A stretch of DNA of 64,000 nucleotides from Pantoea sp. Cy-639 (lineage in GTDB: Bacteria; Pseudomonadota; Gammaproteobacteria; Pseudomonadales; Pseudomonadaceae): NCBI RefSeq assembly GCF_011752525.1, contig NZ_VWXI01000003.1, positions 62,001 to 126,000 on the forward strand, written 5' to 3'. Each line of letters starts with the position of its first letter. The stretch's first letter is position 1. Below, piece after piece: positions 22,679 to 35,621 of the stretch. Below the pieces are notes generated by a model. It was not told the DNA's origin and ran no database searches. It saw nothing but the letters and a program-made list of their open reading frames with translations. The translations under genes and the position numbers were made by a program.

Positions 22679-23653
22679 ATGAGCCAATCCAGCGAGCTGA
22701 TCCAATCCGCCCAGCGTACCCTGCGCCTCGAACTCGAGGCCGTGGAAGCGCTGCTGGCCCGCATCGACGGTGATTTCGTCAAGGCCTGCGAGCTGATCCT
22801 GGCCAGCAAGGGCCGGGTCGTGGTGGTCGGCATGGGCAAGTCCGGACATATCGGCAACAAGATTGCCGCCACCCTGGCCAGCACCGGCACCCCGGCATTC
22901 TTCGTGCATCCGGCCGAGGCCAGCCATGGCGACATGGGCATGATCACCCGCGACGATGTCATTCTTGCCCTGTCCAACTCTGGCAGCACCGCCGAGATCG
23001 TCACCCTGCTGCCGCTGATCAAGCGCCTGGGCATCCAGATGATCAGCCTGACCGGCAACCCGGATTCGCCCCTGGCCCAGGCCGCCGAGGTCAACCTCGA
23101 CGCCACCGTCGCCCAGGAAGCCTGCCCGCTAAACCTGGCGCCGACCTCCTCCACCACCGCGGCGCTGGTACTGGGCGACGCCCTGGCCATCGCCCTGCTC
23201 GAGGCACGCGGCTTCACCGCCGAAGACTTCGCCTTCTCGCACCCCGGCGGCGCCCTGGGCCGCCGCCTGCTGCTGAAGGTGGAAAACGTGATGCACACCG
23301 GCGAGGAACTGCCCCAGGTACAACGTGGCACCCTGCTCAAGGACGCTCTGCTGGAAATGTCCCGCAAGGGCCTGGGCATGACCGTGGTCCTGGAAAACGA
23401 CGGCAAGCTGGCCGGCATCTTCACCGACGGCGACCTGCGCCGCAGCCTCGACCGCAATATCGACGTGCACACGACCCTGATCGACGAGGTCATGACCATG
23501 CATGGCAAGACCGCCCGCGCCGAGATGCTCGCCGCCGAGGCCCTGAAAATCATGGAAGACCACAAGATCAGCGCACTGGTGGTGGTGGATCAGGCCGACC
23601 GCCCGACCGGCGCCCTGAACATGCACGACCTGCTGCGCGCCGGAGTGATGTGA
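22679..23653 (+). CDS. kdsD: Arabinose-5-phosphate isomerase
   Basis: 324 residues. Interconverts ribulose-5-P and arabinose-5-P, the first step to Kdo for LPS. An N-terminal SIS domain (about 30-180: GMGKSGHIGNKIAATLAS, LSNSGSTAEI) is followed by two CBS domains (about 205-324). The catalytic His of FSHPGGALGRRL is present. It heads the operon kdsD-kdsC-lptC-lptA-lptB and its stop is directly followed by the kdsC start. Confidence 0.97.
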   Translation: MSQSSELIQSAQRTLRLELEAVEALLARIDGDFVKACELILASKGRVVVVGMGKSGHIGNKIAATLASTGTPAFFVHPAEASHGDMGMITRDDVILALSNSGSTAEIVTLLPLIKRLGIQMISLTGNPDSPLAQAAEVNLDATVAQEACPLNLAPTSSTTAALVLGDALAIALLEARGFTAEDFAFSHPGGALGRRLLLKVENVMHTGEELPQVQRGTLLKDALLEMSRKGLGMTVVLENDGKLAGIFTDGDLRRSLDRNIDVHTTLIDEVMTMHGKTARAEMLAAEALKIMEDHKISALVVVDQADRPTGALNMHDLLRAGVM

Positions 23654-24178
23654 ATGAACAACGACCTCATGCAACGTGGCCAGGCCATCAAGCTCGCGGT
23701 ATTCGACGTCGACGGCGTGCTCACCGACGGCCGCCTGTACTTCCTCGAGGACGGCAGTGAGTTCAAGACCTTCAACACCCTCGACGGCCAGGGCATCAAG
23801 ATGCTCATGGCCTCTGGGGTGACCACGGCGATCATCAGCGGACGCAAGACCCCGGTGGTCGAGCGCCGGGCGAAGAACCTGGGGATTCCCCACCTGTTCC
23901 AGGGCCGCGAGGACAAACTGGTGGTTCTCGACGGCCTGCTCGCCGAACTCAATCTAAGCTATGAACAGGTCGCCTACCTGGGCGACGACCTGCCCGACCT
24001 GCCGGTGATTCGCCGGGTGGGCCTGGGCATGGCGGTGCACAATGCCGCGCCGTTCGTCCGCCAGCACGCCCACGGCGTCACCCAGGCACGCGGCGGTGAA
24101 GGCGCCGCCCGGGAGTTTTGTGAACTGATCATGCAGGCCCAGGGTACCCTGGATGCTGCCAACGCCCACTATCTGTAA
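23654..24178 (+). CDS. kdsC: Kdo-8-phosphate phosphatase
   Basis: 174 residues, HAD superfamily class C0. The nucleophile and acid/base are D18 and D20 in FDVDGVLTDG; ISGRK and GDDLPDLPV give motifs II-IV. Removes phosphate from Kdo-8-P to release Kdo. No cap domain, so activity depends on the tetramer, as usual. Starts right after the kdsD stop and ends 8 bases before lptC. Confidence 0.96.
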   Translation: MNNDLMQRGQAIKLAVFDVDGVLTDGRLYFLEDGSEFKTFNTLDGQGIKMLMASGVTTAIISGRKTPVVERRAKNLGIPHLFQGREDKLVVLDGLLAELNLSYEQVAYLGDDLPDLPVIRRVGLGMAVHNAAPFVRQHAHGVTQARGGEGAAREFCELIMQAQGTLDAANAHYL

Positions 24179-24186
24179 GGCCGCCC

Positions 24187-24759
24187 ATGTTCAGCAAGAA
24201 GATCAAGAATGTTGTGCTGCTCGGCGCGATCGCCGCGGTACTCGTGGCCGTCGGCTACTGGAACGTCAGCCCGGAGAGCTTCCTCGATCAACCTGCAGCC
24301 CAGGTCGACGAAAGCGCCATCGACTACTACGCGATCAACGCCCATAGCGTGCAGTTCCTGCCCGACGGCAAGCTGCAGTACGAAATGACCGCGGACAAGG
24401 TCGAGCACCTAAAGGCCAGCGAAGTCACCCTGCTGACCACCCCCGACCTGCACATGTACCGTGGCACCGCCTACCCATGGCACGTGCAAAGCGCCCGCGC
24501 CGAAGTCAACCCGGACGGCACCGAGGTGGAACTGATCGACAACGTGCGCGTGGCCCGGACCGACGAAAAGCAGCGTGAAACCATCATTACCAGCACGCGC
24601 ATGACCGTGTTCCCGCAGAAGGAATATGCGCAGACCGAGCAAGCCGTTAGAATCGACGGCGCCGGTGGCACAACTACGGGCAAAGGAATGAAAGCGTATT
24701 TGAAAGAAGGCAGGATGGACCTGCTCTCTAACGTAAGAGGACAGTATGAGGCTCGTTAA
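24187..24759 (+). CDS. lptC: LPS export protein LptC
   Basis: 190 residues. One N-terminal membrane anchor (about 7-25) followed by a periplasmic OstA-like beta-jellyroll. It passes LPS from LptFG to LptA and regulates the LptB2FG ATPase. The conserved YYAINAHSVQFLPDGKLQYEMTA-type strands are visible. Overlaps lptA by 14 bases, so the two are coupled. Confidence 0.94.
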   Translation: MFSKKIKNVVLLGAIAAVLVAVGYWNVSPESFLDQPAAQVDESAIDYYAINAHSVQFLPDGKLQYEMTADKVEHLKASEVTLLTTPDLHMYRGTAYPWHVQSARAEVNPDGTEVELIDNVRVARTDEKQRETIITSTRMTVFPQKEYAQTEQAVRIDGAGGTTTGKGMKAYLKEGRMDLLSNVRGQYEAR

Positions 24760-25270
24760 AACCATCCCCTTTCTGCTCAGCCTGGGCGTAGCACTGGGAA
24801 GCGCGAGCGCCTTCGCCCTGCCGAACGACCGTGATCAGCCGATCCGCATCCAGGCGGACAACGCCCACCTGGACGACAAGCAAGGCGTGGCCACCTATAC
24901 CGGCGACGTGATCATCACCCAAGGCTCGATGGTGATCAAAGGCAATACCGTGACCATGACCCGTGCCGCCAATGGCGACATCGACGTGGTCACCTCGGTG
25001 GGCAACCTGGCCTATTTCGAGCAGCAGCAGAGCGCCGCCAAGGCCGACAAGATGAAAGGCTGGGCCGTGACCATCCAGTACCAGGCGCAGAAGGACATCG
25101 TCATCCTCACCGATCGCGCCAAGGTCGAGAACGAAGGCAACACCACCGAAGGCGAGAAGATCGTCTACAACACCAAGACCCAGGTGGCGACCGCAGGTCG
25201 CGGTGGCAACGTGACTGCACCACGTCAGCGCATCGACATGGTCATTCAACCGAAGAAAAAGGCCGAGTAA
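24746..25270 (+). CDS. lptA: LPS periplasmic bridge protein LptA
   Basis: 174 residues with a signal peptide (MRLVKTIPFLLSLGVALG..., cleaved near ASAFA-LPND). The mature part is an OstA/LptA beta-jellyroll: PIRIQADNAHLDDKQGVATYTGDVIITQG. Head-to-tail LptA forms the bridge over which LPS slides from LptC to LptD in the outer membrane. A lysine-rich tail PKKKAE ends it. The stop is directly followed by the lptB ATG. Confidence 0.95.
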   Translation: MRLVKTIPFLLSLGVALGSASAFALPNDRDQPIRIQADNAHLDDKQGVATYTGDVIITQGSMVIKGNTVTMTRAANGDIDVVTSVGNLAYFEQQQSAAKADKMKGWAVTIQYQAQKDIVILTDRAKVENEGNTTEGEKIVYNTKTQVATAGRGGNVTAPRQRIDMVIQPKKKAE

Positions 25271-25996
<726 letters not shown>

Positions 25997-26170
25997 CCCC
26001 GCGCCAGCCCGGAGCACTGGCGCCGCCCGAGAAAGGGCACCTAAATGTTACAGTGCTCTAGGCAAATGCTGCATTTTCAGGCATATAACTTGCTTAAAAT
26101 CGGCGCCGAAGCGCCCTTCATGTAGTGGATGGCGCATGCGCGCCGGCGAACAAGGTATTAAGTTCCTGCC

Positions 26171-27664
26171 ATGAAACCATCGCTCGTCCTAAAAATGGGC
26201 CAGCAACTGACGATGACCCCGCAGTTGCAACAGGCCATCCGCCTGCTTCAGCTCTCCACACTGGACCTCCAGCAGGAAATCCAGGAGGCGCTGGAATCCA
26301 ACCCGATGCTCGAACGTCAGGAAGACGGCGAAGACTTCGACAACAGCGACCCGATGGCGGACAACGCCGAAAGCAAGCCGGTCGCTGAAGTCCAGGACAC
26401 CAGTTTCCAGGAAACCACCAACAACAGCGAAAACCTCGAAGAAGGCGAGTGGGCCGAGCGTATCCCCAACGAACTGCCGGTCGACACCGCCTGGGAAGAC
26501 ATCTACCAGACCAGCGCCAGCAGCCTGCCCAGCAGCGACGACGACGAGTGGGATTTCACCACCCGCACGTCGGTTGGCGAAAGCCTGCAGAGCCACCTGC
26601 TCTGGCAGCTCAATCTGGCGCCGATGTCCGACACTGACCGCCTGATCGCCGTCACCCTGATCGACAGCATCAACGAGCAGGGCTATCTGGAAGACACCCT
26701 CGAAGAAATCTGCGCCGGCTTCGATCCTGAGCTGGACATCGAGCTGGACGAAGTCAAGGCGGTACTGCACCGCATCCAACAATTCGAGCCGGCAGGCATC
26801 GGCGCACGCAACCTGGGCGAATGCCTGCTGCTGCAATTACGCCAGCTCCCCGCCTCCCTGCCCTGGATGGCAGAGGCCCAGCGCCTGGTCACTGACTTCA
26901 TCGACCTGCTCGGCAGCCGCGACTACAGCCAGCTGATGCGCCGCATGAAGCTCAAGGAGGACGAACTGCGCCAGGTCATCGAACTGGTCCAGACCCTCAA
27001 TCCGCGCCCTGGCTCGCAGATCGAGTCGAGCGAGCCCGAGTACGTCGTGCCGGATGTCATCGTGCGCAAGGACAACGATCGCTGGCTGGTCGAACTCAAC
27101 CAGGAGGCCATCCCACGCCTGCGGGTCAATCCGCAATACGCCGGCTTCGTCCGCCGCGCCGACACCAGTGCCGACAATACCTTCATGCGCAACCAGTTGC
27201 AGGAAGCACGCTGGTTCATCAAGAGCCTGCAAAGCCGCAACGAGACGCTGATGAAGGTGGCGACGCAGATCGTCGAGCACCAGCGCGGCTTCCTCGATTA
27301 CGGCGACGAAGCCATGAAACCGCTGGTGCTGCATGATATTGCCGAGGCGGTGGGCATGCATGAGTCGACCATTTCCCGGGTCACCACGCAGAAATACATG
27401 CACACTCCGCGTGGCATCTACGAGTTGAAATACTTTTTCTCGAGCCATGTGAGCACGGCCGAAGGCGGTGAATGCTCCTCCACGGCGATCCGCGCGATCA
27501 TCAAGAAACTGGTGGCGGCGGAAAATCAGAAAAAGCCATTGAGTGACAGCAAGATCGCTGGTTTACTGGAGGCACAAGGCATCCAGGTAGCCCGTCGCAC
27601 CGTCGCCAAATACCGCGAATCGTTGGGCATCGCCCCATCGAGCGAGCGCAAGCGACTGATGTAG
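26171..27664 (+). CDS. rpoN: RNA polymerase sigma-54 factor
   Basis: 497 residues. Region I is Gln-rich ([41 protein letters not shown]), where enhancer-binding proteins act. Region II is acidic (about 50-120). Region III has the core-binding and HTH parts ([19 protein letters not shown]), ending in the RpoN box [10 protein letters not shown] at 474-483, which reads the -24 element. It controls nitrogen use, motility and many catabolic genes. A TAAAAT at 26095-26100 could be its -10, but the -35 is poor. Confidence 0.98.
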   Translation: MKPSLVLKMGQQLTMTPQLQQAIRLLQLSTLDLQQEIQEALESNPMLERQEDGEDFDNSDPMADNAESKPVAEVQDTSFQETTNNSENLEEGEWAERIPNELPVDTAWEDIYQTSASSLPSSDDDEWDFTTRTSVGESLQSHLLWQLNLAPMSDTDRLIAVTLIDSINEQGYLEDTLEEICAGFDPELDIELDEVKAVLHRIQQFEPAGIGARNLGECLLLQLRQLPASLPWMAEAQRLVTDFIDLLGSRDYSQLMRRMKLKEDELRQVIELVQTLNPRPGSQIESSEPEYVVPDVIVRKDNDRWLVELNQEAIPRLRVNPQYAGFVRRADTSADNTFMRNQLQEARWFIKSLQSRNETLMKVATQIVEHQRGFLDYGDEAMKPLVLHDIAEAVGMHESTISRVTTQKYMHTPRGIYELKYFFSSHVSTAEGGECSSTAIRAIIKKLVAAENQKKPLSDSKIAGLLEAQGIQVARRTVAKYRESLGIAPSSERKRLM

Positions 27665-27691
27665 CCCCGGGATGTGCCACAGCGTTTCAGT

Positions 27692-27714
27692 GGCAGGTGC
27701 AATACCTGCCTCTT
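27692..27714 (+). terminator. Weak hairpin between rpoN and hpf
   Basis: ggcaggt (27692-27698) pairs with acctgcc (27704-27710) around a 5-base loop and is followed by tcttt. It may be a partial terminator or mRNA-processing site that sets rpoN apart from the hpf-pts genes. Confidence 0.4.
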
Positions 27715-27742
27715 TATGCACGGGCAACAAAGGAGAAGCTGT

Positions 27743-28051
27743 ATGCAAGTCAACATCAGTGGACAGCATGTAGAAGTCACCCAGCCACTGCGCGATTACG
27801 TGCTTGAGAAGCTCGCCAGGGTGGAGGGGCATTTCGACAAGATCACCAATGCAACGGTGATCATGAAGGTCGAGAAGCTACAGCAGAAAATCGAAGCCAC
27901 ACTCCAGATTCCCGGTGGTGAAGTCGTCGCCAACGCCGAACACCAAGACATGTATGCCGCGATCGACGCTCTGGCCGACAAACTCGATCGCCAACTGAAA
28001 AAACACAAGGAAAAACAGCAAAGCCTGCTGCAAGGCGCAGCCGCCCGCTGA
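27743..28051 (+). CDS. hpf: Ribosome hibernation promoting factor, short form
   Basis: 102 residues, so the short HPF type without the dimerising C-terminal domain. The beta-alpha fold core MQVNISGQHVEVTQPLRDYVLEKLARVEGHF and HQDMYAAIDALADKLDRQLKKHK match the family. Binds the 30S decoding region in stationary phase and promotes 100S ribosome dimers. AAGGAG lies 8 bases before the ATG. Between rpoN and ptsN as in most proteobacteria. Confidence 0.95.
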   Translation: MQVNISGQHVEVTQPLRDYVLEKLARVEGHFDKITNATVIMKVEKLQQKIEATLQIPGGEVVANAEHQDMYAAIDALADKLDRQLKKHKEKQQSLLQGAAAR

Positions 28052-28063
28052 TCCCCCTCATCC

Positions 28064-28528
28064 ATGATCCGACTTGAAACCATCCTGACCCCCGGCCGTT
28101 CCCTGGTGAACGTGCCGGGTGGCAGCAAGAAGCGCGCCCTGGAAACAGTCGCCAACCTGATTGCCGAGCAAGTACCCGAGCTGGAGATGCAAGACGTCTT
28201 CGAAAAGCTGGTCGCTCGCGAAAAACTGGGCTCCACCGGCTTCGGCAATGGCATCGCCATTCCCCACTGCCGGCTCGAAGGCTGCACCGCGCCGGTAAGC
28301 GCCCTGCTGCACCTGGATGCCCCCATCGATTACGATGCCATCGACGGCGCCCCGGTCGACCTGCTGTTCGTCCTGCTGGTCCCGGAAGCCGCCACCGATG
28401 CCCACCTTGAACTGCTGCGCCAGATCGCCAGCATGCTCGATCGCAAGGACGTTCGCGATCGCCTGCGCGGCGCCGACAGCAGCGAGACACTTTACCAGGT
28501 CGTCCTGGACGCACAGAACGAGCACTGA
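28064..28528 (+). CDS. ptsN: Nitrogen PTS enzyme IIA
   Basis: 154 residues, EIIA of the mannitol/fructose family. The phosphorylated histidine is H68 in [16 protein letters not shown]-Ntr receives phosphate from PtsP via PtsO and regulates rather than transports: potassium uptake, sigma-54 promoters and, in P. putida, carbon flux. ptsP is not in the window. rapZ starts 2 bases after its stop. Confidence 0.96.
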   Translation: MIRLETILTPGRSLVNVPGGSKKRALETVANLIAEQVPELEMQDVFEKLVAREKLGSTGFGNGIAIPHCRLEGCTAPVSALLHLDAPIDYDAIDGAPVDLLFVLLVPEAATDAHLELLRQIASMLDRKDVRDRLRGADSSETLYQVVLDAQNEH

Positions 28529-28530
28529 AC

Positions 28531-29385
28531 ATGCGCCTGATCATCGTCAGCGGTCGCTCCGGTTCCGGCAAGAGTACAGCCCTTGATGTGCTGGAAGACA
28601 ATGGCTTCTACTGCATCGACAACCTGCCGGCCGGCCTGTTGCCAGAGCTGGCGGAAAATGCGCTGATCAACACCGAGCTGCTGCAGCCCAAAGTGGCCGT
28701 CTCGATCGATGCACGCAACCTGCCCAGCCATCTGTCACGCTTCCCCGAGCTGTTGCAGGAAGCCCGCGCACGGCATATCCAGTGCGACGTGCTGTACCTG
28801 GACGCCGACGAGGAGACGTTGCTCAAGCGTTTTTCCGAAACACGCCGCCGTCACCCACTGACCAACGCCAACCGCTCGCTGGCCGAGGCGATCCATGTGG
28901 AAAGCGAGCTGCTCGGCCCGATTGCCGACCTGGCCGACCTCAAGATCGACACCACCAAGCTGAACCTCTACCAACTGCGCGACTCGATCAAGCTGCGTCT
29001 GCTCAACCAGCCCGAACCTGGCACGGCCTTCCTCATCGAGTCATTCGGATTCAAACGTGGCATGCCGGTGGATGCCGACCTGGTGTTCGATGTGCGCTGC
29101 CTGCCCAACCCATATTGGAAGCCGGAACTTCGCGAGCACTCCGGGCTCGAACAACCGGTCATCGACTACCTGGCCGCCCAGCCGGACGTCGAGGAAATGT
29201 TCCAGGACATCTCCAGCTACCTGCTCAAATGGCTGCCCCGCTTCGCCGCCAGCAACCGCGCCTATGTCACCATCGCCATCGGCTGCACCGGCGGGCACCA
29301 CCGCTCGGTCTACATCACCGAGCGACTTGGCCAACTGCTCCAGCCAACCCTGAAAAATGTCCAGGTCCGCCACCGCGACCTCTAG
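28531..29385 (+). CDS. rapZ: RNase adapter protein RapZ
   Basis: 284 residues. N-terminal P-loop kinase-like domain with Walker A GRSGSGKS at 8-15 and a Walker B-like [11 protein letters not shown]; the C-terminal half contains the conserved [16 protein letters not shown] block. In E. coli RapZ presents the sRNA GlmZ to RNase E and senses glucosamine-6-phosphate; in Pseudomonas, which lacks a known GlmYZ pair, the target is unclear. Lies in the ptsN-rapZ-ptsO unit. Confidence 0.95.
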   Translation: MRLIIVSGRSGSGKSTALDVLEDNGFYCIDNLPAGLLPELAENALINTELLQPKVAVSIDARNLPSHLSRFPELLQEARARHIQCDVLYLDADEETLLKRFSETRRRHPLTNANRSLAEAIHVESELLGPIADLADLKIDTTKLNLYQLRDSIKLRLLNQPEPGTAFLIESFGFKRGMPVDADLVFDVRCLPNPYWKPELREHSGLEQPVIDYLAAQPDVEEMFQDISSYLLKWLPRFAASNRAYVTIAIGCTGGHHRSVYITERLGQLLQPTLKNVQVRHRDL

Positions 29386-29405
29386 CCCACAGGATCCGCA
29401 CCTCG

Positions 29406-29678
29406 ATGCCCGCCCGCGAAATCACCATCATCAACAAGCTGGGCTTGCATGCCCGGGCAGCCGCCAAGTTCGTCGGCGTGGCCGGACGCTTTCCCTGCCA
29501 GGTACGCGTCGGCCGCGCACCGGACAAGCTGGTGGACGGCAAGAGCATCATGGCGGTGATGATGCTCGCCGCCGGCAAAGGCACCCAGGTGCACCTGCAT
29601 ACCGAAGGCGAGCAGGATGGCGAGGCGATGGCTGCGCTGGTCGAACTGATCGACAACTTCTTCGACGAAGGCGAATAA
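29406..29678 (+). CDS. ptsO: Nitrogen PTS phosphocarrier NPr
   Basis: 90 residues, HPr fold. The phosphorylation site is H15 in NKLGLHARAAAKF, and the conserved Ser47 in GKSIMAVMML is present (site of regulatory phosphorylation in Gram-positive HPr, usually not used here). It passes phosphate from PtsP to PtsN. Last gene of the rpoN-hpf-ptsN-rapZ-ptsO run and convergent with the ZIP transporter gene. Confidence 0.94.
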   Translation: MPAREITIINKLGLHARAAAKFVGVAGRFPCQVRVGRAPDKLVDGKSIMAVMMLAAGKGTQVHLHTEGEQDGEAMAALVELIDNFFDEGE

Positions 29679-29737
29679 GATTCGCTCATGCGCCGCAGAG
29701 GCAGCCCTTTCGCGACACAACGCCGCTCCTACACGGT

Positions 29738-30642
29738 TTACGACATCGCCGTGTCCATCACCATCATCAGGCAAAACCCTACGCACAGCCCCAGGCTGGC
29801 CAACCGATGATGGCCGTTGCTGCGTGACTCGGGGATGATTTCCTGGGTCACCACCAACAGCATTGCCCCCGCCGCACAAGCCAGCCCCAGTGGCAGCAGC
29901 AGTTCGGCAATGTTCACCAGCCAGGCGCAGACTACTGCGGCCAGCGGCTCGACCAACCCGGACGCTGCGCCGACCACAAAGGCCTTGAAGCGCGACATCC
30001 CGGCCCCTGCCAAGACCAGCGCAATCACCAGCCCTTCAGGCACATCCTGCAACGCGATCCCCATCGCCAGGCTGTCGGCATCAGGCATGCCGCCACCGGC
30101 GGAAACACCGATGGCCATGCCTTCGGGAATGTTGTGGGCAATGATGGCGATGACAAACAACCAGATCCGCGTCGCGATGACTGGTTGCTGCGCGGTACCG
30201 ACCAGAGCCTCTGGCGAAGCCCCCGAGACTTTCAAGTCGACCAGGAACAGGCACAGGGCACCGAGCATCAGGCCGCCGCTGATCACGCCACCTGCGCCCC
30301 AGGCGCTGAAGCCGATCGCCTGGGCAGCATCCAGGCCTGGAATGATCAGCGAGAATGCAGTGGCGGCCAGCATCACTCCAGCGCCGAAGCCAAGCAAGGT
30401 ATCGGCCAGTGCCACCGGCATATTGCGGATCACCAGCACCGGTACCGCGCCCAGGGCGGTGCCCAAGGCACACAAGGCACCGCCCTGCAGGGCGCGCAAC
30501 ATGCGCGGTTCCAGATCCAGCCAGGCGATCCCGCGCGCCACCAGCAGCGCGGTGCCGACCAGCAACAACACGGTCCCAAGTGCCAGTCGGAACAGGCGTA
30601 CACTGCTGACGGACATCACCTCCGAGCGCATACCGGCCTGGC

Positions 30643-30646
<4 letters not shown>
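29738..30646 (-). CDS. ZIP-family divalent metal transporter (GufA type)
   Basis: 302 residues, eight predicted membrane segments. The two metal-site helices are clear: [11 protein letters not shown] (about 170-180) and [10 protein letters not shown] (about 200-209). ZIP proteins bring Zn, Fe or Mn into the cytoplasm. The GTG start at 30646 overlaps the sodA stop as GTGA, implying coupling; ATGs at 30631 and 30616 are alternatives, the latter following GGAGG too closely. As last gene of the Fur-box operon with Mn-SOD, manganese or zinc uptake during iron shortage is a reasonable inference; specificity is not proven. Confidence 0.88.
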
Positions 30647-31254
<608 letters not shown>

Positions 31255-31255
31255 G

Positions 31256-31717
31256 TCAGTGGATTCCGTAGGCTGGGATGCAATCGGTAATGTCCACGCA
31301 GGCGAGCAATTCGCTGGCCGCCGGCACCTGCCGATGGAGCAGGCGCTCGGTGCGCGGGTACTGGCCGTATTCGGCGATGAAGCTCAGCAGCTCGGTGTAG
31401 GTGCGCCCGCTGTGACGCAAGGCCGCGTCACGCAGCGGGCGCGGCAGGCGTGGGTCCTGAGCGGCCTGCAGCAACCTCTGGTGCGCGGCACACAGATAGT
31501 CGGCGCTTTCGTGGGGCTGGTTCAGGCGCAAGTGCAGGTCGGCCAGGTTATGGTGGGCGATGACCAACACGGCCACCGCTTCGTCGACGTCATGCCAGCG
31601 CTCGAACAGCACCTGGGCCAGGGCCAGCGCCTGCAGGTAATGCTCCCGGGCATCGACCAGCGCGCCCTGCTCGAACAGACGATTGGCGGTGTCGGTGGTG
31701 CGTCTCCAGTGCTGCAT
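31256..31717 (-). CDS. Conserved protein of the fumC-sodA operon (orfX)
   Basis: 153 residues, all-helical, with TPR-like repeats ([25 protein letters not shown] and [22 protein letters not shown]). No signal peptide or membrane part. The same gene is known as orfX between fumC and sodA in P. aeruginosa, with unknown function. AGGAG sits 7 bases before the ATG; 25 bases from fumC and 1 from sodA, so clearly cotranscribed. A helical-repeat adaptor for the iron-starvation enzymes is conceivable, but untested. Confidence 0.85.
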   Translation of the reverse strand: MQHWRRTTDTANRLFEQGALVDAREHYLQALALAQVLFERWHDVDEAVAVLVIAHHNLADLHLRLNQPHESADYLCAAHQRLLQAAQDPRLPRPLRDAALRHSGRTYTELLSFIAEYGQYPRTERLLHRQVPAASELLACVDITDCIPAYGIH

Positions 31718-31742
31718 GAACGGTCTCCTGGGCGCCCCGGAT

Positions 31743-33111
<1,369 letters not shown>

Positions 33112-33119
<8 letters not shown>

Positions 33120-33504
33120 CTTCAAGTCCTTGCATCAGTTCTTCGGGAGAAATCGACGGCAGCAGCACGCAGTTGGCGAGCTGCATCGCATAGGGCTGCC
33201 AGCGCTGGTTCTGCGCCTGGCGATCGAGGTTGCGCAGGTCCAGCAACGGGCGCCAGGCCTGGTCCAGGCACAGGCAACGCCAGTGCCAGGGCAGCATGCG
33301 GTCGTTGGCGGTATCCAGCAGTAGGCGCAAGGCGGTCAGGGCGACCGTCCAGGGCGAGGTTTCGGTGCAGCACACCAGGTAGCGGCCTTCGGCCAGGTAG
33401 TGCTCGATCAGACGCGGCTCGTCAGGATCGAGCGCGCAACGAATGCGCCGGCTGAGCCAGCGCCAGTTTTCCAGGTAGGGCAGTTCGTGGAGGACTGGTT
33501 TCAT
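33112..33504 (-). CDS. fagA: FagA-like iron-regulated protein
   Basis: 130 residues. Sequence (MKPVLHELPYLENWRWLSRRIRC...) and place before fumC match the Fur-associated gene fagA of P. aeruginosa, function unknown. It is rich in Trp, Leu, Arg and Cys, with no membrane segment or signal peptide. Three closely spaced in-frame ATGs (33513, 33510, 33504) could start it; none has a good ribosome site and I picked the last. First gene behind the Fur box, it overlaps fumC by 8 bases. Confidence 0.8.
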
Positions 33505-33527
33505 GAACATCATCGCCGAGCAACTGG

Positions 33528-33546
33528 GTAATGATATTCATTATTA
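33528..33546 (-). promoter_or_regulatory. Fur box over the fagA-fumC-sodA promoter
   Basis: GTAATGATATTCATTATTA matches the 19-bp Fur consensus (GATAATGATAATCATTATC) at 15 of 19 positions and is itself almost palindromic. On the minus strand a -35 TTGAAA (33569-33564), a 17-bp spacer and a -10 TAATAA (33546-33541) can be read, so the box covers the -10. With Fe2+-Fur bound the promoter would be shut; it opens in iron starvation. Confidence 0.9.
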
Positions 33547-33586
33547 ATTGATAACCAGAATCATTTCAAGCCAGATCACAGGCCTG

Positions 33587-33612
33587 AAAAACCCGGCACT
33601 GGGGCCGGGTCG
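33587..33612 (-). terminator. Terminator of pmbA
   Basis: On the minus strand acccggc / gccgggt with a 6-base loop is followed by TTTTTC. It lies between the pmbA stop and the fagA promoter. Confidence 0.82.
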
Positions 33613-33641
33613 TTTGTGCAGGTCGCCTGGGAACAGGCGGC

Positions 33642-34988
33642 TTAGCTGCCTGCCACGGTCATCCGCTCGATCAGCACCGAACCGCTGTGGATATTGCTAC
33701 GGGTCTCGATATCGCTGCCAATGGCCACGATCTGCTGGAACATGTCCTTCATATTACCGGCAATGGTGACCTCCTGGACCGGGAACTGGATCTCGCCATT
33801 CTCGACCCAGAAGCCCGCCGCGCCACGGGAATAATCGCCAGTGACCATGTTCAGACCATGGCCCATCAACTCGGTGACCAACAAGCCACGGCCCATGCGC
33901 CGGATCAGGGCGGCCTGGTCTTCCACGCCATGGGTGACGAACAGGTTGTGCACGCCACCTGCGTTCGCGGTGCTCGGCAGCTTCAGCTTGCGCCCGGAAT
34001 AGGTGCCCAGGATGTACGACACCAGCTCGCCCTTGTCGACGAACGGCTTGGCATAGGTTGCCAGGCCATCGCCATCGAAGGATGCGCTGCCCAGGGCTCG
34101 TGGGATATGCGGGCGCTCGTCGAGGGTCAGCCAGCCAGGGAACAGACGCTGGCCGAGGGTACCTTCGAGGAACGACGACTTGCGGTACAGGTTGCCGCCC
34201 GAGATAGCCGACAGGAAGCTGCCGAACAGCCCCCCGGCGAGCTCCGCCGAGAACAGCACCGGCACTTCGCAGGTCGGCACCGGGCGGGCGCCCAGGCGGC
34301 TGGCGGCACGCTGGGCTGCGCGCTGACCGATGCTGCGTGGATCAGCCAGCAGTTGGCCCTGACGATTGACGTCATACCAGTAGTCGCGCTGCATCTGCCC
34401 GTCGCCCTCGGCGATCATCACACAGCTCAGGCTGTGCCGGGTTGAGGCATAGCCACCGATGAAGCCGTGGCTGTTGCCATAGACCCGTACCCCCTGGTGG
34501 GTATTGAGGGTGGTACCGTCGGCGTTGACGATGCGCTTGTCGGCGTCGAACGCCGCGGCCTCGCAGGCCAGCGCCATCTCGATGGCCGTTTCGGGCTCGA
34601 TATCCCAATCGTGGTACAGGTCCAGGTCAGGCATGTCACGGGCCATCAACGCCGCATCGGCGAGGCCCGAGCATTCGTCCTCGGAGGTGTGCCTGGCAAT
34701 CGCCAGGGCTGCCGCGACGGTTTCGCGAATGGCGTCCGGGCCACTGGCCGAGGTGCTGGCCGAGCCCTTGCGCTGACCCACATAGAGGGTGATACCGAAG
34801 CCTTGGTCGCGATTGAACTCGACGGTCTCGACTTCACGCTGACGCACCGTGGTGGAAAGCCCCTGCTCCAGCGACACCGCCACTTCGCAGGCGCTGGCGC
34901 CCTGGCGGCGCGCCTCGGCGACGATCGCCTCGACCTGTTCCTGCAACGCCGGCAGGTCCTTGGGACCTACGCTCTGGACTGCACTCAT
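33642..34988 (-). CDS. pmbA: TldE/PmbA, partner of metalloprotease TldD
   Basis: 448 residues, U62 family. As expected for TldE it lacks the HExxxH zinc site present in TldD, while sharing the fold ([39 protein letters not shown] C-terminal block, seen here as [20 protein letters not shown]). TldD/TldE heterodimers cleave unfolded or modified peptides and act on microcin B17 and the CcdA antitoxin in E. coli. ATG at 34988 with GGAGAG upstream. Divergent from darP; tldD lies just beyond. Confidence 0.95.
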   Translation of the reverse strand: MSAVQSVGPKDLPALQEQVEAIVAEARRQGASACEVAVSLEQGLSTTVRQREVETVEFNRDQGFGITLYVGQRKGSASTSASGPDAIRETVAAALAIARHTSEDECSGLADAALMARDMPDLDLYHDWDIEPETAIEMALACEAAAFDADKRIVNADGTTLNTHQGVRVYGNSHGFIGGYASTRHSLSCVMIAEGDGQMQRDYWYDVNRQGQLLADPRSIGQRAAQRAASRLGARPVPTCEVPVLFSAELAGGLFGSFLSAISGGNLYRKSSFLEGTLGQRLFPGWLTLDERPHIPRALGSASFDGDGLATYAKPFVDKGELVSYILGTYSGRKLKLPSTANAGGVHNLFVTHGVEDQAALIRRMGRGLLVTELMGHGLNMVTGDYSRGAAGFWVENGEIQFPVQEVTIAGNMKDMFQQIVAIGSDIETRSNIHSGSVLIERMTVAGS

Positions 34989-35097
34989 GGTTCTCTCCAC
35001 TGAAAATTCTGCGTACGGCTTGGGTCATTCTACGACCGGGCCGGACAAGCGGCCCCCGACTGGTTATCATGGCGGCGATTTCCTGCGGACTGCCCCC

Positions 35098-35619
35098 ATG
35101 GTTGATTCTTACGACGACGCCTTCGATGGCGAAAAAAGCAAAACCCAGATCAAGCGCGAGCTGCATGCGCTGGTCGAACTCGGCGAGCGCCTCACCACGC
35201 TGAAGGCCGATACCCTGGCCCGCCTGCCGTTGACCGACGAGCTGCGCAAGGCGTTGGACGAGGCCTCGCGACACACTGCCCATGGCGCCCGCAAACGCCA
35301 CATGTCGTTCGTCGGCAAGCTGATGCGCGTGCAAGACCTGGACGCGATTCATGCCGTGCTCGAGCAGGTCGACAGTTCGACCCGCCAGTACAACGAACGC
35401 TTCCACGGCCTCGAACGCTGGCGCGACCGCCTGATCGACGGCAACGACGAAGACCTCGAGCGCTTCGTCAACGAGTACCCCGACACCGATCGCCAGCACC
35501 TGCGCTCGCTGATCCGCCATGCCCAGCACGAGAAGGCGCGTAACAAGCCGCCTGCCGCGGCGCGCAAGGTGTTCAAGTACATCCGCGACCTCGACGAGGT
35601 CCAGCGCGGCCTGCGTTGA
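35098..35619 (+). CDS. darP: Ribosome biogenesis factor DarP (YjgA)
   Basis: 173 residues, all-helical DUF615 family. Starts [30 protein letters not shown], which is typical, and contains [13 protein letters not shown]. DarP associates with late 50S precursors and helps 50S maturation. ATG at 35098. It sits between pmbA and tldD, a neighbourhood conserved in Pseudomonas, and is followed by a REP pair. Confidence 0.94.
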   Translation: MVDSYDDAFDGEKSKTQIKRELHALVELGERLTTLKADTLARLPLTDELRKALDEASRHTAHGARKRHMSFVGKLMRVQDLDAIHAVLEQVDSSTRQYNERFHGLERWRDRLIDGNDEDLERFVNEYPDTDRQHLRSLIRHAQHEKARNKPPAAARKVFKYIRDLDEVQRGLR

Positions 35620-35621
35620 GG

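Noticed and set aside
27692..27714. A full Rho-independent terminator between rpoN and hpf
   Set aside because: The stem is only 7 bp and followed by tcttt rather than a T-run, so it is listed only as a weak hairpin.
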